In this document: one piece after another, positions 47,401 through 59,614 of the stretch
Position numbering within the stretch: the first letter of the stretch is position 1
Layout: each line of letters opens with the position of its first letter
NCBI RefSeq assembly: GCF_000346465.2
Contig: NC_034012.1
Coordinates: forward strand, 8,664,294-8,728,293
From: Prunus persica
Lineage: Eukaryota > Streptophyta > Magnoliopsida > Rosales > Rosaceae
Direction of reading: 5' to 3'
DNA: 64,000 nucleotides
Translations under genes and position numbers: made by a program
The notes under the pieces: generated by a model
Seen by the model: only the letters and a program-made list of their open reading frames with translations
What the model was told of the DNA's origin: nothing
The model's database searches: none

Positions 47401-49497
47401 AGGCACCGTATAAAGAACATTATGCATATCTTCAATCTATATTTCATGTTTAGCAAAAAGATTACTTGCATGAGATATATTGCCTGACCCAACTCACTCA
47501 AATTTCAAATGACTTAAGATCACATCTTAACCTACATTTAGTCAAAGTCCATACCTTCCCTTCAATATGCATGCCTGTAATATGCAACTTTGCCCACATC
47601 CCAAAACCCAGTCTTTTCCTCAACTTCACAGCAAGTATTGCAATCATATCATCAGCTGTCAGAAAATTCAATCCCAACTCCAGAACCTGCATTTATTTAC
47701 AATGTAGTACTTTAGCTTACCTGAATTCTAGAAATGCAGCTGAGAAGAGCACATAAAAATGATTGATCCAAAATTTCCAGAGAAAGTAAAGAATACCAGG
47801 TGGTCATCATCAGTAGACTGGCGAACCACTCTCATGTCTGTGAGCATAGGTGCATTTCTTCCCAAGTAAAGGTGCTGAACTACTGCTTGCTTCTGCGAAC
47901 ATATATTCACCATTAATAACTCAAAATGTGTATCAAAATATAACCACCCGATATCAAGTAGAAGTAGTTTCCCACACATACATGCAGCTGAAATGAACCA
48001 TCTACTCGGGAGAACGATCAAAATGACACTACGGTATACACACAAAAAAGAAAAACCTCTAGTCTACAATAAATATAATCCAAACCTAGTCATACTTATG
48101 TCAAAAAATTTGAATGCTCATATGAGATGCGGATGCGACATAAGCAGTTTTTGCCACTTACGTAGTAATTAAAATATAAAAATATAAATATCACTCAACT
48201 AAGAGCAAATAAAGCATTACATTCATTGATGGTTCAAGATCACTCAACAATCTCGTTCAATCACAATACATATAAGCTAGTAAATAAGGTAACCATACCA
48301 GAAATTACAACAATGCAAACATAGAAAACGAAAGGTAGATCCCACTTCAAAAACAATCAAAATTAAATATCATTAGCTCTAGATGTTCCCATGTCAAAAG
48401 TTAAGAAGTAAAGCTTTAAAGATCATTCAGCTAAAATTTGCACCTAAAGGGTACATCAATTTGAAATAAATACACAATAAATAAATAAAATCCAAGAGTC
48501 TTCAGAACAGAGCACTTTGCACCAAGTCATTATCCAAATGAACAGAACGATCAAAACCATTGTATTGGATTTAAATAAGTTAGAAGTTAAAGTCATACGG
48601 CAGTCCATGGTTTGTACTTCTCCAAAAACCAAGGTATGATGGGGAGAAGAATCTTCTGTGAAGCAATCTGTTCCATACATATAGGCCATATCTTTTCAAT
48701 TGCGTGGTTCAACCACCGCAGTGTTTCAGAATCAGAAAGCACCTAAAGTATTGGAAAAAGCAATACAAGTTAAATGAAGTATTGTAGTGCCATGCAAATT
48801 CACTAATAAATTCTTAAAAAGCCCGCTTAATTTTCACATACGTAACAATGAATACTAACCAACAAAAAGTCACAAATATAGATGCTCAAATTAAGACTTT
48901 AATTTTAGTCATATCCAAGAACATTTCTGGAAATGGCTATAAAGATTCAACATGGACTCTTTTACTTGAAGTTCCCTCCCACCTGGAGGACTAATAAATG
49001 AAAAATACTAACCACAACCAGAAACACACAATAGAAAAAGTGAAGATTACCCGTCTCTGATTAGCCTGTTTCCTTTCCTCAAATTGTAGTTTCTTCCGCA
49101 ATCTCATAACATACTGCTCGTGAACCTTTCAAAAGTAGACGAAAGTTCATATTAAGGACTGTAATTGCACATCCCTTTTAGCAACTTACCAAATTAAATT
49201 ACATATCGTAAATTATCACATCCCTTAATTAGCAACTCATACTCTCTAAGCAGACAAATCTAGCAAACTATAATGTACATGATTCTAACTCCCTGCCTAA
49301 AGAAAAAAAGCTTAATTACTTTCTAGCTGTAATTTGAATGAAAACAAAAATCTAAGAGAAGTGATCCTTACCAGGTAGAGATAAATCAGAGAGGCAAAGT
49401 AGGCAACTGGGTGGTAGCAATTGAAGTGAGAAAGCAACCAAAGCACAGATAACACAATTCCCACATGGTGTATTATTGAAACCTCTGTTATGTCCAT
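44430..49497 (-). CDS. NTMC2T6 (copy A): NTMC2T6-like SMP/C2 protein, copy A, frame broken in last exon
   Basis: Twelve exons in transcription order: 49497-49372, 49125-49051, 48742-48599, 47892-47797, 47686-47555, 47182-47030, 46928-46887, 46752-46704, 46162-46070, 45974-45791, 45445-45322, 45225-44430. An N-terminal membrane anchor (HHVGIVLSVLWLLSHF) precedes an SMP lipid-transfer domain (about 70-255; WLNHAIEKIWP, GVKFLRRWPFLGRVRL), a C2 domain (about 275-405; GFSDPYVKGQLG, TLAPKWREEF, IEVRDKDRFVDDALG) and an acidic/serine-rich tail (ETGIWVHHPGSEVSQTWE). NTMC2 proteins tether ER to other membranes. Exons 1-11 are in phase (406 codons). Using the acceptor equivalent to copy B, the last exon reads VLKCAFKS and stops at 45201-45199, because two single bases are missing compared with copy B; the rest of the exon is open in another frame. 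An acceptor at 45267 would restore the frame (684 residues) but leaves a 55-nt intron. Product is either truncated after the C2 domain or unusually spliced. Confidence 0.85.
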
Positions 49498-52110
49498 ATC
49501 TTCTTCTTCAATCCAAAAGGCACCACTTTGCAGTTTATGTTTTCTGCTGGGTTCTCTAATTTACACTTTACAATAACACCTAACCCCCCTCATCCCCCCA
49601 CAGAAACAAAAAGAACCAAACTTTCTTCCAATGGCTTTAAAAAAAAGTCACAGATTCAGAGTCAAATATCAGAGATTTTAGAAAAAGGAAAATCCCAATA
49701 TTGAAACTTGAACTGAAGAAATCATCAAACGCCATAAATGAACCAAAACCCGGAAAAGGAAAATCAACAATGAGACATTCACACCCTTCAAATATTTAAC
49801 AAGAAAACAGAGAAGGCTAACCAAATCAAAGAAAACCCAGAAAGACAAAATCGGGAAAGCAAAAAAAGAGAGAGATAGAAACCAATGTGCAAAAACGGAA
49901 GCAACCCTTTCCGACTGTGATTAGTTTTCCTTCCAACCCCTGAAACGGTGTCGTAGGGGTGACCGTTGAAGTAACCGGAGGGAAGTAACGCAAAGAGAAG
50001 AGAGAGAGAATCACAGAAAGGTGATGGCACAACACGAAGCAGATGATATGAATGAACATGTATCGTTGAGACATGTCATGAAAGAGCGTTAGCGTTTTTG
50101 AAGCAGTTGGCACTTTTAAACTTAATTTTTAGGCGCCACGTGTAGAAGACCCGCCAAGTACGCGTGTAAATAATAAAAAGAGAGAGAAAAAAAAGTTTAT
50201 GAGGTAATTTCTCTATGTTTTGTCTTTCTATTTTTGTATACAAATGGGCATGCCATGAGGATTTTCTAATATGATTATTTGCACAAATCCCGTGAAATTT
50301 TTGTGGGTTTGTTTTTTAATTCCATCGAGTGCAAGCCAACATTTGTCCATTACATGGATTTGGATTGTTGGAATGTAAATTTTGGAGAAAAACTAGATGC
50401 TCTACCTTGGCCGGATTGAAGAAATTATTGGTCACCTCCATTAAGCCTAAATTACCTCCATCAACATCCATCAAGCCATGACTTTTTCCATTGATTAGAA
50501 GTTATGTTTTTTTTTTTTTTTTTTGGAAATTTGCTTAAATACCACATGCATTTTCAAGTATGTACAAAGATGGAACCAAGAATTTTCAACGGGTGGGCAT
50601 TACCTTTAAATTTAATGATTATTTTTTTTGGTACTTACAATTTCTATAGCCTTTCTGTAAATAAAAATAAACATTAAGTCATATAAACAAAACTAGTTCA
50701 TAGCTCCATAAACTAATTTTCAATAAGCTTTAACATAAACCAAATAGGGTTTAACATCATAGTGGCTTTATACTTGTTTCTGTTCCTCTTATCAATAAAA
50801 TATTATCGCTCTTTATCAAAAATCAAAAACAAATACATATTAAATGCAACTGAAAAACTCATATGATCAAAATGAAAGCATGTTGAATAACATAACTGAA
50901 AGTGAATCTATTTTGATGTGTATTTTTATTGCTGCCCTCCAACTAAATTTATAAATAAGTAAAAATGGACTTTTTTGGGCTTTAATAAGTTAATATATTG
51001 GGCTAATATTGAAAACGAGTTAAATATATATGTTTTATATTTTTTCCTGAAAAAACCACACTGGGCTACAACCCTTAGTGTGGTTCCGTCTATGGATATA
51101 TGTGTTATTACCATCTGAACTTTATAAAGTGTTGTAATTCACCATCTATGTTTAACTCTGTTAAAGTTTCTGTTAAGTTTAATCGTACTTTCGTCAATTA
51201 AATATTATAACTAAGAATAATTATTTAAAAAACATATACATATTTTTTTTAAAGTTAACCTAATTACAACGCCTTCCCCCTACCACTACTCCTACTTTTC
51301 TAACCCTACTCTATATTCAATCCTCTGCACACACCCTACTCTATATTCATCTTTGTCTCTGGAATCTCTTGTGTGGGTTGTTGAAATTTAATAGCAAACT
51401 GACTGAAGTGAGTGATATGGGCAATAACTTCATATACGCTGGGGACCCAATTAGGTTACTACGTAATATGTTTTGTTCAAATTTGTTCCTTTTTAAGTAC
51501 AAGTGATAATCTAAATTAGAGGTAGAGAGTTTAAATTTGTTCCTTAATGAATGAATATCGAAATTATCATTTTCTTCCAATTATCTTTCTAGCAAGTGGT
51601 GCTTTGATTCTTAATTTAGTTTGAGTTGTGCCTTTGTTTCTCATTAACAAGTTTTACTTTGGTTAATTATGCTAATTTCACAATTCAGGTTACTGCCGAC
51701 TTGGGACTCTGCCATTTCTGTCCATGTATACTTTTTACCTTGTTTTTTCTACTATCAAATTGCTAAATTTTTTTATTCTGTTTTTTGCAGTTTATACTGT
51801 TCTGTGTTTTAGTTCATTTAGTCCTTGTAATTGGATTCAACTTAGCTTGCTTCAATGTTGTTATTTTTTGTATTTGACAATGTTAACATGTCTTGATTCA
51901 TTTCAGTGTCGAATTGCAATGTGAACTGTGAAGAACCATCTTTTTGTCTGTACACTTGCCATATCGTGTCCTTGGATGGAGTACTTCTAAGTTATATAAC
52001 GCTGACTATGTTTTGTTGATTTTTGGGAGAGATTATTTCTGCAAAACCTCAAAAATCTAATGCGAATAGTTTACATTCCTTTTACATCCATCACATTTTA
52101 CACGCACTGC
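49498..52110. other. 5' flank of copy A and intergenic DNA before the LINE
   Basis: 49498-50100 probably holds the copy A leader and promoter (CT-rich on the minus strand). Further right is AT-rich, with a weak hAT-like candidate at 50568-51091. Nothing coding recognised. Confidence 0.45.
50568..51091. mobile_element. Possible small non-autonomous hAT-like element
   Basis: Begins AGATGGAACCA and ends TGGTTCCGTCT, whose reverse complement is AGACGGAACCA (10 of 11 match). Such termini resemble hAT ends. The 8-bp flanks do not match well, so the call is tentative. Confidence 0.3.
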
Positions 52111-52125
52111 GCCTGCATGATCTTT
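52111..52125. repeat. Target site duplication of LINE (left)
   Basis: GCCTGCATGATCTTT, identical to 58238-58252. The T run that follows makes the exact end uncertain by a few bases. Confidence 0.85.
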
Positions 52126-52170
52126 TTTTTTTTTGATGAAAAAAAGGGGGCAAAAACCCCAGAAGACAAC

Positions 52171-55100
52171 CTACACCAGCAAATCAGTAGGAACAAGCCT
52201 AGATCTAGTAATTCCTAACAAATCATCAATCAAACTAGGCCCAATCCAAGCTGGAGCATCAACAAAAATATAAAAACCCAGGTCTAAGTTATAGCTCCAG
52301 GTCGCCAAGCAATCAGCAACACTGTTTTTCTCTCTGTAAACGTGATAAACACTGCAGCAGTTGATCTTATGCATCAGCTCTCAGCAACTAGCAACTAAGG
52401 CAGCAAGAGGATGAACATCAATAAGGCCCTGCTTCTGGATCAACTGGACAGCAAGTGCTGAATCCATTTCAACAGAAAGGTTATTAATCTCTTTGTCCAT
52501 AGCAAGCTTCAACCCGAAAAATAATCCCCATATTTCTGCCTCAAGAATTTGCCCCTTCCCCAAGTTCACAGCAAAGCCACTGATCCAATCTCCAGAGGAA
52601 TTTCTAATAACACCTCCAGCACCAATATGACCAGAGCCATTCCTCCTAGACCCATCAACATTTAACTTGAACTGGCCAGACATAGGAGGTTCCCACTTTA
52701 GATCAACCTGGACTTTATGATTATGCTTACTCAAGACATGAGAAGCTTTAAACCACTCATGGACAGCACGAACAATAAGCTGTTTAGGATCAGAAGACAC
52801 ATCTTCATCCCCTTGAAAAACTTGGTGATTTCTCCATTTCCACACATACCAACAAGTAAAGATGAACACCAGACTCCAGGGGATATTACTACACCAAACT
52901 GCCTGGGAGAGAAGATTAGTCTGAAACCAAGGCAGAAAATCCATTTGAAAGAAATGGCCCTGATGACGAGGCATTAAAACAGTATTCCATATATCTCTAG
53001 CCTTATAGCAATCACGAAGAATATGTAATGTAGTTTCAATAGGCCACTCACAAACACCACAAGAAGCATCAAGAGTCAACTGTCTTCTAACTCTTTGCTC
53101 ATTAGATAGAATTTTACCTTGCGCAGTAAGCCAAGCAAAGATCTTCAATTTAGGAGGTATCTTTAGTTTCCACAAAGAACTGAAACTATAATCAGGCCAT
53201 GAGGGACCCTTAAAGAACATATTGTAAGCGGTTTTAACAGAGAAGACTCCATTGGCAGTTCCTTTCCAAATCTGGCAATCCTGCAAATTACTAGCAAAAC
53301 CCACAGGATAATTAACAACATGTTGAACAAGATCTTCCGTTAAAGCTCTTCGTAATTTATCCAGATCCCACCACTCATCTTTAAAAAAATTGGAGACAGA
53401 GCAATCTATATCCTCAATATGCAAGACCCCATCATGCTTCAACAAAGGCTCATCAATAAGCCAACTGTCTTTCCAAAATTTAGTAGTATCCCCCTTACCA
53501 ACCCTCCAACCTATACCTTGCCTTAACAACTCCACCCCATACATAACACCCTTCCAAGTGGTAGAGCAATCCTGTCGAAACATCAAGGAAGAATCTAAGA
53601 CAGATTTCCCTTTAAGATATTTAGACTCATAGATCTTAGCCCATAAGCCCTTGTCGTTTTTATGTAATCTCCACCCAACTTTAGCCAAAAGGGCTTTATT
53701 CGTGGCAGTAGTTTTTTTAAAACCTAAACCCCCCTTGTGCTTAGGACGACAAGCTAAATCCCATTGACAGAGGTGGATCTTAAGCTTTTTCTCACTGCCA
53801 CCCCAAAAGAAGTTACGATTTAATTTGTCCAGCTCTTGCCCAACACTAACAGGCAACTTGGAGGTCTGCATAGCATAGATTGGAACAGCAGAAGTGACAG
53901 CTTGTATAAGAGTTGCTCTACCAGCCAGAGAAAGAAACTTTGACTTCCAAGAAGCAAGCCGCTTATGCACTTTATCAATTAAACAGCCATAGGTTAATTT
54001 AGTAATTCTAGAATGCAACATAGGCATGCCCAGATACTTACCAAGGTCCTCAGTAAGAGGGGAGCCACAAATCAAACTTACCTCCTTAGCTGTCTCCTTC
54101 CTAGTATTAGGAGAGCAGAAAACAACAGATTTATCATAATTCACTGTTTGCCCAGAAGCATTGCAAAACCTCTCCAGACAACTCTTTAGCACCCTGGCTT
54201 GAGTAGAATTAGCTTCAGCAAAGAGAACCAGATCATCTGCAAAAAATAAGTGAGAAACAGCTGGGCCAGATTGAGAAGATTTAACAGGTTTCCACACTCC
54301 TTTCTTAACAGAATCCCCAATAAGATGAGAAAGTTTCTCAATACACATCACAAAGAGATAAGGAGATAAAGGGTCTCCTTGTCTAATGCCATTCTTAGGA
54401 AGAAACTGATCAGTAAGCTCACCATTCATGCAGATTTGATACCTCACAGTAGAAATACAACTCAAAATCAATTTAGTGATAGAACCAGGTAACCCTAACT
54501 CCACCAACACATGCTCAACAAACTTCCAATTTAATCTGTCGTAAGCTTTAGACAAATCAATTTTCCAGGCCATAAAGCCTTTCTTTCCCTTAGACAGCTT
54601 AAATTTATGCATCAACTCCTGAGCAATAAGGATGTTGTCTGTGATTTGCCTACCAGGCACAAAACTTACCTGGTTAGGGCTGATGATATGAGGCAGAATA
54701 TGTCTTAATCTAGCAACCAAAACTTTGGAAATAACTTTATAAAGGGTAGAGCAAAGGCTTATGGGTCGAAAATGCACCATAGTCTGCGGGCTGTCAACTT
54801 TAGGGACCAAGGTGATTAGAGTATAGTTAAGCTTCTCTGGGATTCGACACTCCTTAAAAGCATTCACCACCATTTGAAAAATATCATCAGCACATTGATT
54901 CCACTGACTCTGATAAAAGCAAGCAGGGAACCCATCTACACCGGGGGCTTTAAGCCCACCAATATTAAAAAGACTAGTCTTAACCTCAGTCATATTAATT
55001 GGTTGAACCAAACCATGCAGATCAACCACATCAACAGGGGGGAAAAGGTTAGGGAGATCAATCACATAGTCACCAAGAGAAGTAGTAGAAAAGAGCTTGG

Positions 55101-56277
55101 AAAAATGATCCACAGCCAAGATTTTTAAACTGTTAGCCTCTTCAATCCAACTACCATTAGCATTCTTCAACCTTTCAATCTTATTTCTTCTCCTTCTTAT
55201 GATAGTAGTAGTGTGGAAGAACTTGGTGTTTCTATCACCATCTTGTAGCCAAGTAATTCTCGATTTTTGTTGCCAAAACACAGCTTCTTGCTGAAGAACA
55301 TTATTAAAATCATCAATCAAAGAGGTTTCTAAATTACTAAGAAACCTATTAGGCCCCTTGCATAAAGCTCTCTGGATACCAGCAATTCGAGCCAATAACC
55401 AACTTTTTCTTTGGCGCAACTGTCCAAAAACATTGATATTCCAATGTTTAAGACGCTCAATTAAGGCAAAAGTCTTCTCCATAGCTGTACCATCATCAGA
55501 ACCCCAAGCTTCAGAAATAAAATCATTAAACTTCTCGTGATGAAGCCACATCGCTTCAAATCTAAAGGGCCTTAAGGCAGGGGAGGCTGAAAAACACGAA
55601 GTGAGACAGATCTTAACAGGGTTATGATCCGACATGGTTCTTGGTAGGTGTCTCACAGTGGCCTCAGCAAACAACCCCCTCCACTCCAAATTACATATAG
55701 CTCGATCAAGCCTTTCAAAGACTCTCTTATTATTCCAAGTAAATTTAGGGCCCGAGAAACCCAAATCAACCATAGTATTGCAATCAAACCAGCTTCTAAA
55801 ACCTTTCAATCTACAAGCAGGAACTCCTCCTAGCTTATCATTCACATTCAACATTTCATTAAAATCACCAGCAATTAACTAAGGCAAATGTTGACAATCA
55901 GCGATAAAACTTAGATACTCCCATAGCTTTGCTCTTTTAATACCACAAGGGCTAGCATACACAGCTGTAAACAACCAAGGAGACTGGCCAGGCCAAGCCA
56001 CAGAAGCAGAAATAGATTGGTCTGAAGTCCCCAAAATATCAACATGAACTTTAGTGGCATCCCAAAGCAACCAAAGACCACCAGAAAAACCAGTAGCATC
56101 CACAATTTCAAAATTAGAAAAACCAAGGGATTGAGCAATAGAAGTAGCTTTACCACCGCTTATACGAGGCTCACATATGAAGAAGATGTCCATATGATGA
56201 GAATGGATCAAATCCATCATATTAGTCTTGAATTTTGTGCTAGCAGCACCTCGAACATTCCAGCAGACAATATTCAT
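52171..56277 (-). pseudogene. LINE ORF2: endonuclease, reverse transcriptase, RNase H; two in-frame stops
   Basis: A single frame of 1,368 codons interrupted by TAG at codon 133 (55881-55879) and TGA at codon 1299 (52383-52381). AP-like endonuclease (about 1-235): NIVCWNVRG, FICEPRISGG, GLWLLWDA, AGDFNEML, SDHNPV. Reverse transcriptase (about 460-760): GVDGFPACFYQ, FRPISLC, IDLSKAYDRLNW, GIRQGDPLSPYLF, and the catalytic FFADDLVLF near residue 675. zf-RVT near 1080 (CGVCEWPIETTLHIL...C). RNase H from about 1200 (LNVDGSRRNG, EAEIWGLFFGL), continuing past the second stop as VYHVYREKNSVADCLA. The first stop replaces an expected Trp or similar; the second probably Arg CGA. Both fit C-to-T type changes. 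The enzymes copy the element RNA into DNA at the nicked target. Confidence 0.9.
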
Positions 56278-56323
56278 AAAAGTAAGTAGAAAGGGAAGAG
56301 GACCCCAAGGGCTAAACCCTTTA

Positions 56324-58051
56324 TTAAATACCAACAGTCATACCTCCACCATCGTTGAAGGTATTGCCTGCCAAGTTCTCACCACATAGAATAGCTTGAC
56401 CTTCCAAAAGATCCATTTTATCAGCTTGACACAAGCTATCAGAAACATTAGAGTTCAACGTATCCTTATCACCCTCAGAATCAGTGCTCCCCACACTACT
56501 AGCAGCTTTCTCACTTATATTAGGCGGTTGATGACCAAAGATGTAGACACCTTTCTCATGGTGACTCTTTTGATCAGTGACCCAACTAGTGATTTGATCA
56601 TTAACAGGGCTAGAACAATCAACTTTCTTTCCCTGAACAACCATCTTACCAATACGAGTTACCTTTCCTGAAGACACTTTTGAAGGACCATCACCTTTCC
56701 TGAAACTCATATCACCAGGGGCTTTCCCCTCAAAAGGCTTATTGGAGATATCATTCAAAGCACTTCTAAACACAGGCGTAGCATTCTTGGTTTTAGTCCA
56801 TACTTTCTTGCCATGCTCCACATCAGGAAGAAATGAGCTATTAAAATTGGACTTGTCTTGCTCAACAAACACATCACTAGCCGCCTCATCTCTTCCAAAA
56901 TTGTCACTAAGGTTCCTAAGCGCATCAAAACGTGAGCCCTTAACCTTTGCACCAAAACCCTTACCACTAGAGGCTTTAAAATCAAGCTTAGGTCGCCTGC
57001 GAGATTGAACATTCATCCATGGACCTCTTAAACCAGAATCAGCCAAATGATCATTCACACTAACCCCAGCAGCACCAGTTTTCATTTTATCTGAATCATC
57101 ACCAATTGTACTCTCAGTGTTCACATCTGCAGGCACCTTAACTCCCAACTCACAATTTTCTCGTTTATGCCCATATCTTCCACAATGGTAACAAATATCA
57201 GGCAAACCTTCGTACTCAATGTTGTACCAATTTTGATTGATTTGTACAAAAGCCTCCAAGGGTTTAGTTAAATCTAACTCCACACACAACCTAGCAAACT
57301 TACCACGATTCTGGGCCGTGGTCAGCGAATCAATTTTTAATAATTTGCCCAGCATATTACCAATCCGTTTCAAGGACCAAACGTCAAAGCACTCGAGTTG
57401 AATAGCCGAAACCCTGAGCCAGGCTGCCATACGGGTAATATGAGCAGTGGCTGGGCAAAAACCCGGTCTCCATTTCTGCGTTACCAGATATTGTCCCGCT
57501 ACGATCCAAGGACCACTAGTCAGAACAAAGTTTAGATCCTCTTCAAGATCAAATTTCACCATATAGTAATCATTAACCAAATCAATCAACTTCCATGCCC
57601 CTTTCAAACTCCATTTCTGCTGTAATCTAGCATGAATATAATTATAGGTATGAGATTTACCTAACAATTTGATAATCAGAGCATTTCTCCAAGGCTTACA
57701 AAAGCGATCCATAGCCCGATTAGAGAATTGAATACTTGGCCCACGTTCTCCATGAGAAATTAGAACATCTTCTTCATCATTTAAATCATCATAATCAGCA
57801 TCAAGGGAACTGATATCAATTCCCACATTTTTCTCCAACCTGACCTTGTTCATCAATTTGTCACGAAAGCTTTCAGCTCCAAAAGTTGAATTCGGCACAG
57901 GACCATGTTCAGATTCAGACATCACATGCTCCATCATAGAGGGATTCGGCTGATCATCCATATTGCACACAGTGGCGCACTCATCTCCAACCCGAACTCG
58001 CTTCATTGAACGATAAGTTTTAAGGAAAACCCCTGGCGATCCTTCCTCCAT
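56324..58051 (-). CDS. LINE ORF1: DUF4283/zinc-knuckle nucleic-acid-binding protein
   Basis: 575 codons without a stop. A DUF4283 domain covers about residues 100-245 (NALIIKLLGKSHTYNYIHAR, WIVAGQYLVTQKWRPGF), followed by a CCHC zinc knuckle near 287 (CYHCGRYGHKRENC), and a basic, Ser-rich tail. Proteins of this type bind the LINE RNA. I start at the ATG of MEEGSPGVFLKTYRS (58051); an upstream in-frame TTG is less likely. It lies upstream of ORF2 on the same strand. Confidence 0.9.
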   Translation of the reverse strand: MEEGSPGVFLKTYRSMKRVRVGDECATVCNMDDQPNPSMMEHVMSESEHGPVPNSTFGAESFRDKLMNKVRLEKNVGIDISSLDADYDDLNDEEDVLISHGERGPSIQFSNRAMDRFCKPWRNALIIKLLGKSHTYNYIHARLQQKWSLKGAWKLIDLVNDYYMVKFDLEEDLNFVLTSGPWIVAGQYLVTQKWRPGFCPATAHITRMAAWLRVSAIQLECFDVWSLKRIGNMLGKLLKIDSLTTAQNRGKFARLCVELDLTKPLEAFVQINQNWYNIEYEGLPDICYHCGRYGHKRENCELGVKVPADVNTESTIGDDSDKMKTGAAGVSVNDHLADSGLRGPWMNVQSRRRPKLDFKASSGKGFGAKVKGSRFDALRNLSDNFGRDEAASDVFVEQDKSNFNSSFLPDVEHGKKVWTKTKNATPVFRSALNDISNKPFEGKAPGDMSFRKGDGPSKVSSGKVTRIGKMVVQGKKVDCSSPVNDQITSWVTDQKSHHEKGVYIFGHQPPNISEKAASSVGSTDSEGDKDTLNSNVSDSLCQADKMDLLEGQAILCGENLAGNTFNDGGGMTVGI

Positions 58052-58237
58052 AATCAAAGAGGGTGTACCCCAAGTAGAACCAGCAACAGATGATTAAGAA
58101 CAAAACCTGGAAGCCACCGTGGCCTCCAGTACGACGGAGTCAAAAACGAAATCGCAGATCTGAAATACTCAGAAAACTTGACCGCGCGTGGGGCGCGTAC
58201 CAAAAAGGGTCTTTTTTGGGTCTATACTTTAGTTCCT

Positions 58238-58252
58238 GCCTGCATGATCTTT
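58238..58252. repeat. Target site duplication of LINE (right)
   Basis: GCCTGCATGATCTTT, identical to 52111-52125. Confidence 0.85.
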
Positions 58253-58440
58253 ATAATCTTCATAAATAGTGATATTATTCTTTCATGATAGGTTGAAAAA
58301 GAATAAGGGGCATCAAAAGCTCCTCTCTCAAAGGTGGGTGGAGAAATTCATGTGCAGCTATGCCCAAGCACTGCTGGTTCCTCTTGCCATTGCGAGTTTT
58401 TTCAGTGATTCGCCTCAAGAGCTCCTTGAGATTAGTTTTG
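58253..58440 (+). other. Unassigned open stretch, possible gene scrap
   Basis: The + strand reads HDRLKKNKGHQKLLSQRW, VEKFMCSYAQALLVPLAIAS and FFSDSPQELLEISF before entering the palindrome array. It looks protein-like, but I do not recognise the family. The LINE interrupted the DNA just upstream of it. Confidence 0.3.
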
Positions 58441-59092
58441 CCGGGCGGCTATACTCTAAAAAAAGAATATTTCAATAGTATAGCCGCCCGGCTATACTCT
58501 ATGAATAGAAAATTTTCAAAAACCAACAGGTATAGCCGCGCGGCTATACTTAAATAGCATTTTTTCCAACAGTATAGCCGACCGGCTATACTTTGTGAAT
58601 AGAATATTTCAAAAGTATACCCACGCGGCTATACCTTGTGAATATCATAATTTGCTTTTCTCTTTTTAATCACTTTAATTAGTAGTTATGTTTTAATTAT
58701 TATTTACCTAGTGAATAATTAGTAGTTACATATTTTATTAAAGAAAAATATATAAAAATAAAATACTATTTGTTACGTAATATAATTTATGAAGTTAATT
58801 AAAATATTGAAAGTAATTAAAAAGAGAATAGAACATTCCAAAGGTAGAGCCGGACGGAATAGTATAGCCGCCCGGCTATACTCCATAAATAGAAAATTTT
58901 CAAAAAACAACGGGTATAGCCGCCCGGCTATACGCCGTAAATAGGAATTCCAACCGTAATGCCGCGCAGGTATACTAGTTAAACAGAATTTTTCCAACAG
59001 TATAAGGATAGCGGCTCGGCTATACTCTGTAAATTGAATATTTCAAAAGTATAGCCAGTATATCCTTAGCCGCGCGGCTATACCCTATAGAG
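58441..59092. repeat. Array of 20-bp CG-rich palindromes (about 10 copies)
   Basis: Core GTATAGCCGCCCGGCTATAC and variants (CCGCGCGG, CCGACCGG centres). Copies at 58478-58497, 58530-58549, 58572-58591, 58615-58634, 58862-58881 and 58914-58933, a half copy at 58441, and degenerate ones near 58957, 59001-59025 and 59050-59083. Spacers are AT-rich and related (GAATAGAAAATTTTCAAAA, TTTTTCCAACA, GAATATTTCAAAA). Two blocks (about 58471-58634 and 58855-59083) are direct duplicates separated by an AT-rich core (58640-58850). Confidence 0.9.
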
Positions 59093-59614
59093 TTTACATT
59101 TCGCCACCACGAGACATTCATATACAGGGCTCGTCGAGATGGGTTTAATAAAATTTAAGGAGTCTTCTCCTCTTCAAAAAAGCTTATGATGGCTTATGAC
59201 TCCTTCAGCCCATTATTAAATTTGGAATTTAGTAACAAAAAATTCCTTCGCGTGTATAAAACAACATTTTCAACTCAAAACTTTACATATTTCTCAACAT
59301 AATTACAAATAATACAGCCTAATAATAGCTGCACCACATTTCGCCCTAACTGTGTAGAGAAGTTTCTTTTCAGGGTGGAAAAGAGGTAGAAATATAATGT
59401 TGCATGATTCACCAAACCCTAAAACCAAACTATCTGTTTGGGGTGAGTGTTTCATACAAGAACTGTACAACATCATCAACATGTGACTTGGACATGCAAG
59501 CCATACTCTCAAACTTCAAATACTTCATGCTAATTCAGCCACAAGTGGAATAGTATGAGCTCTCTTTCATAACAGTCTGCGATAGTTTTGCATGCCCTTC
59601 TCTTCAGATATCCA
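59093..59614. other. 3' flank of NTMC2T6-like copy B
   Basis: No gene seen. It contains the likely 3' untranslated region of copy B (minus strand), roughly 59300-59614. Confidence 0.45.

Larger units (their letters stand above)
52126..58237 (-). mobile_element. Nearly intact L1-clade LINE retrotransposon, about 6.1 kb
   Basis: On the minus strand the order is a 5' leader of about 185 bp, ORF1 (56324-58051), ORF2 (52171-56277), a short 3' end and an A tail (T run at about 52126-52134). It is flanked by identical 15-bp target duplications. ORF2 overlaps the open frame of ORF1 only upstream of its own ATG; the ATG lies 46 bp after the ORF1 stop. Full length and few lesions suggest recent insertion. 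It lies between two tandem host gene copies. Confidence 0.92.

Noticed and set aside
56324..57012. + and - strand frames inside LINE ORF1 in other phases
   Set aside because: Shadows of the 575-codon ORF1.
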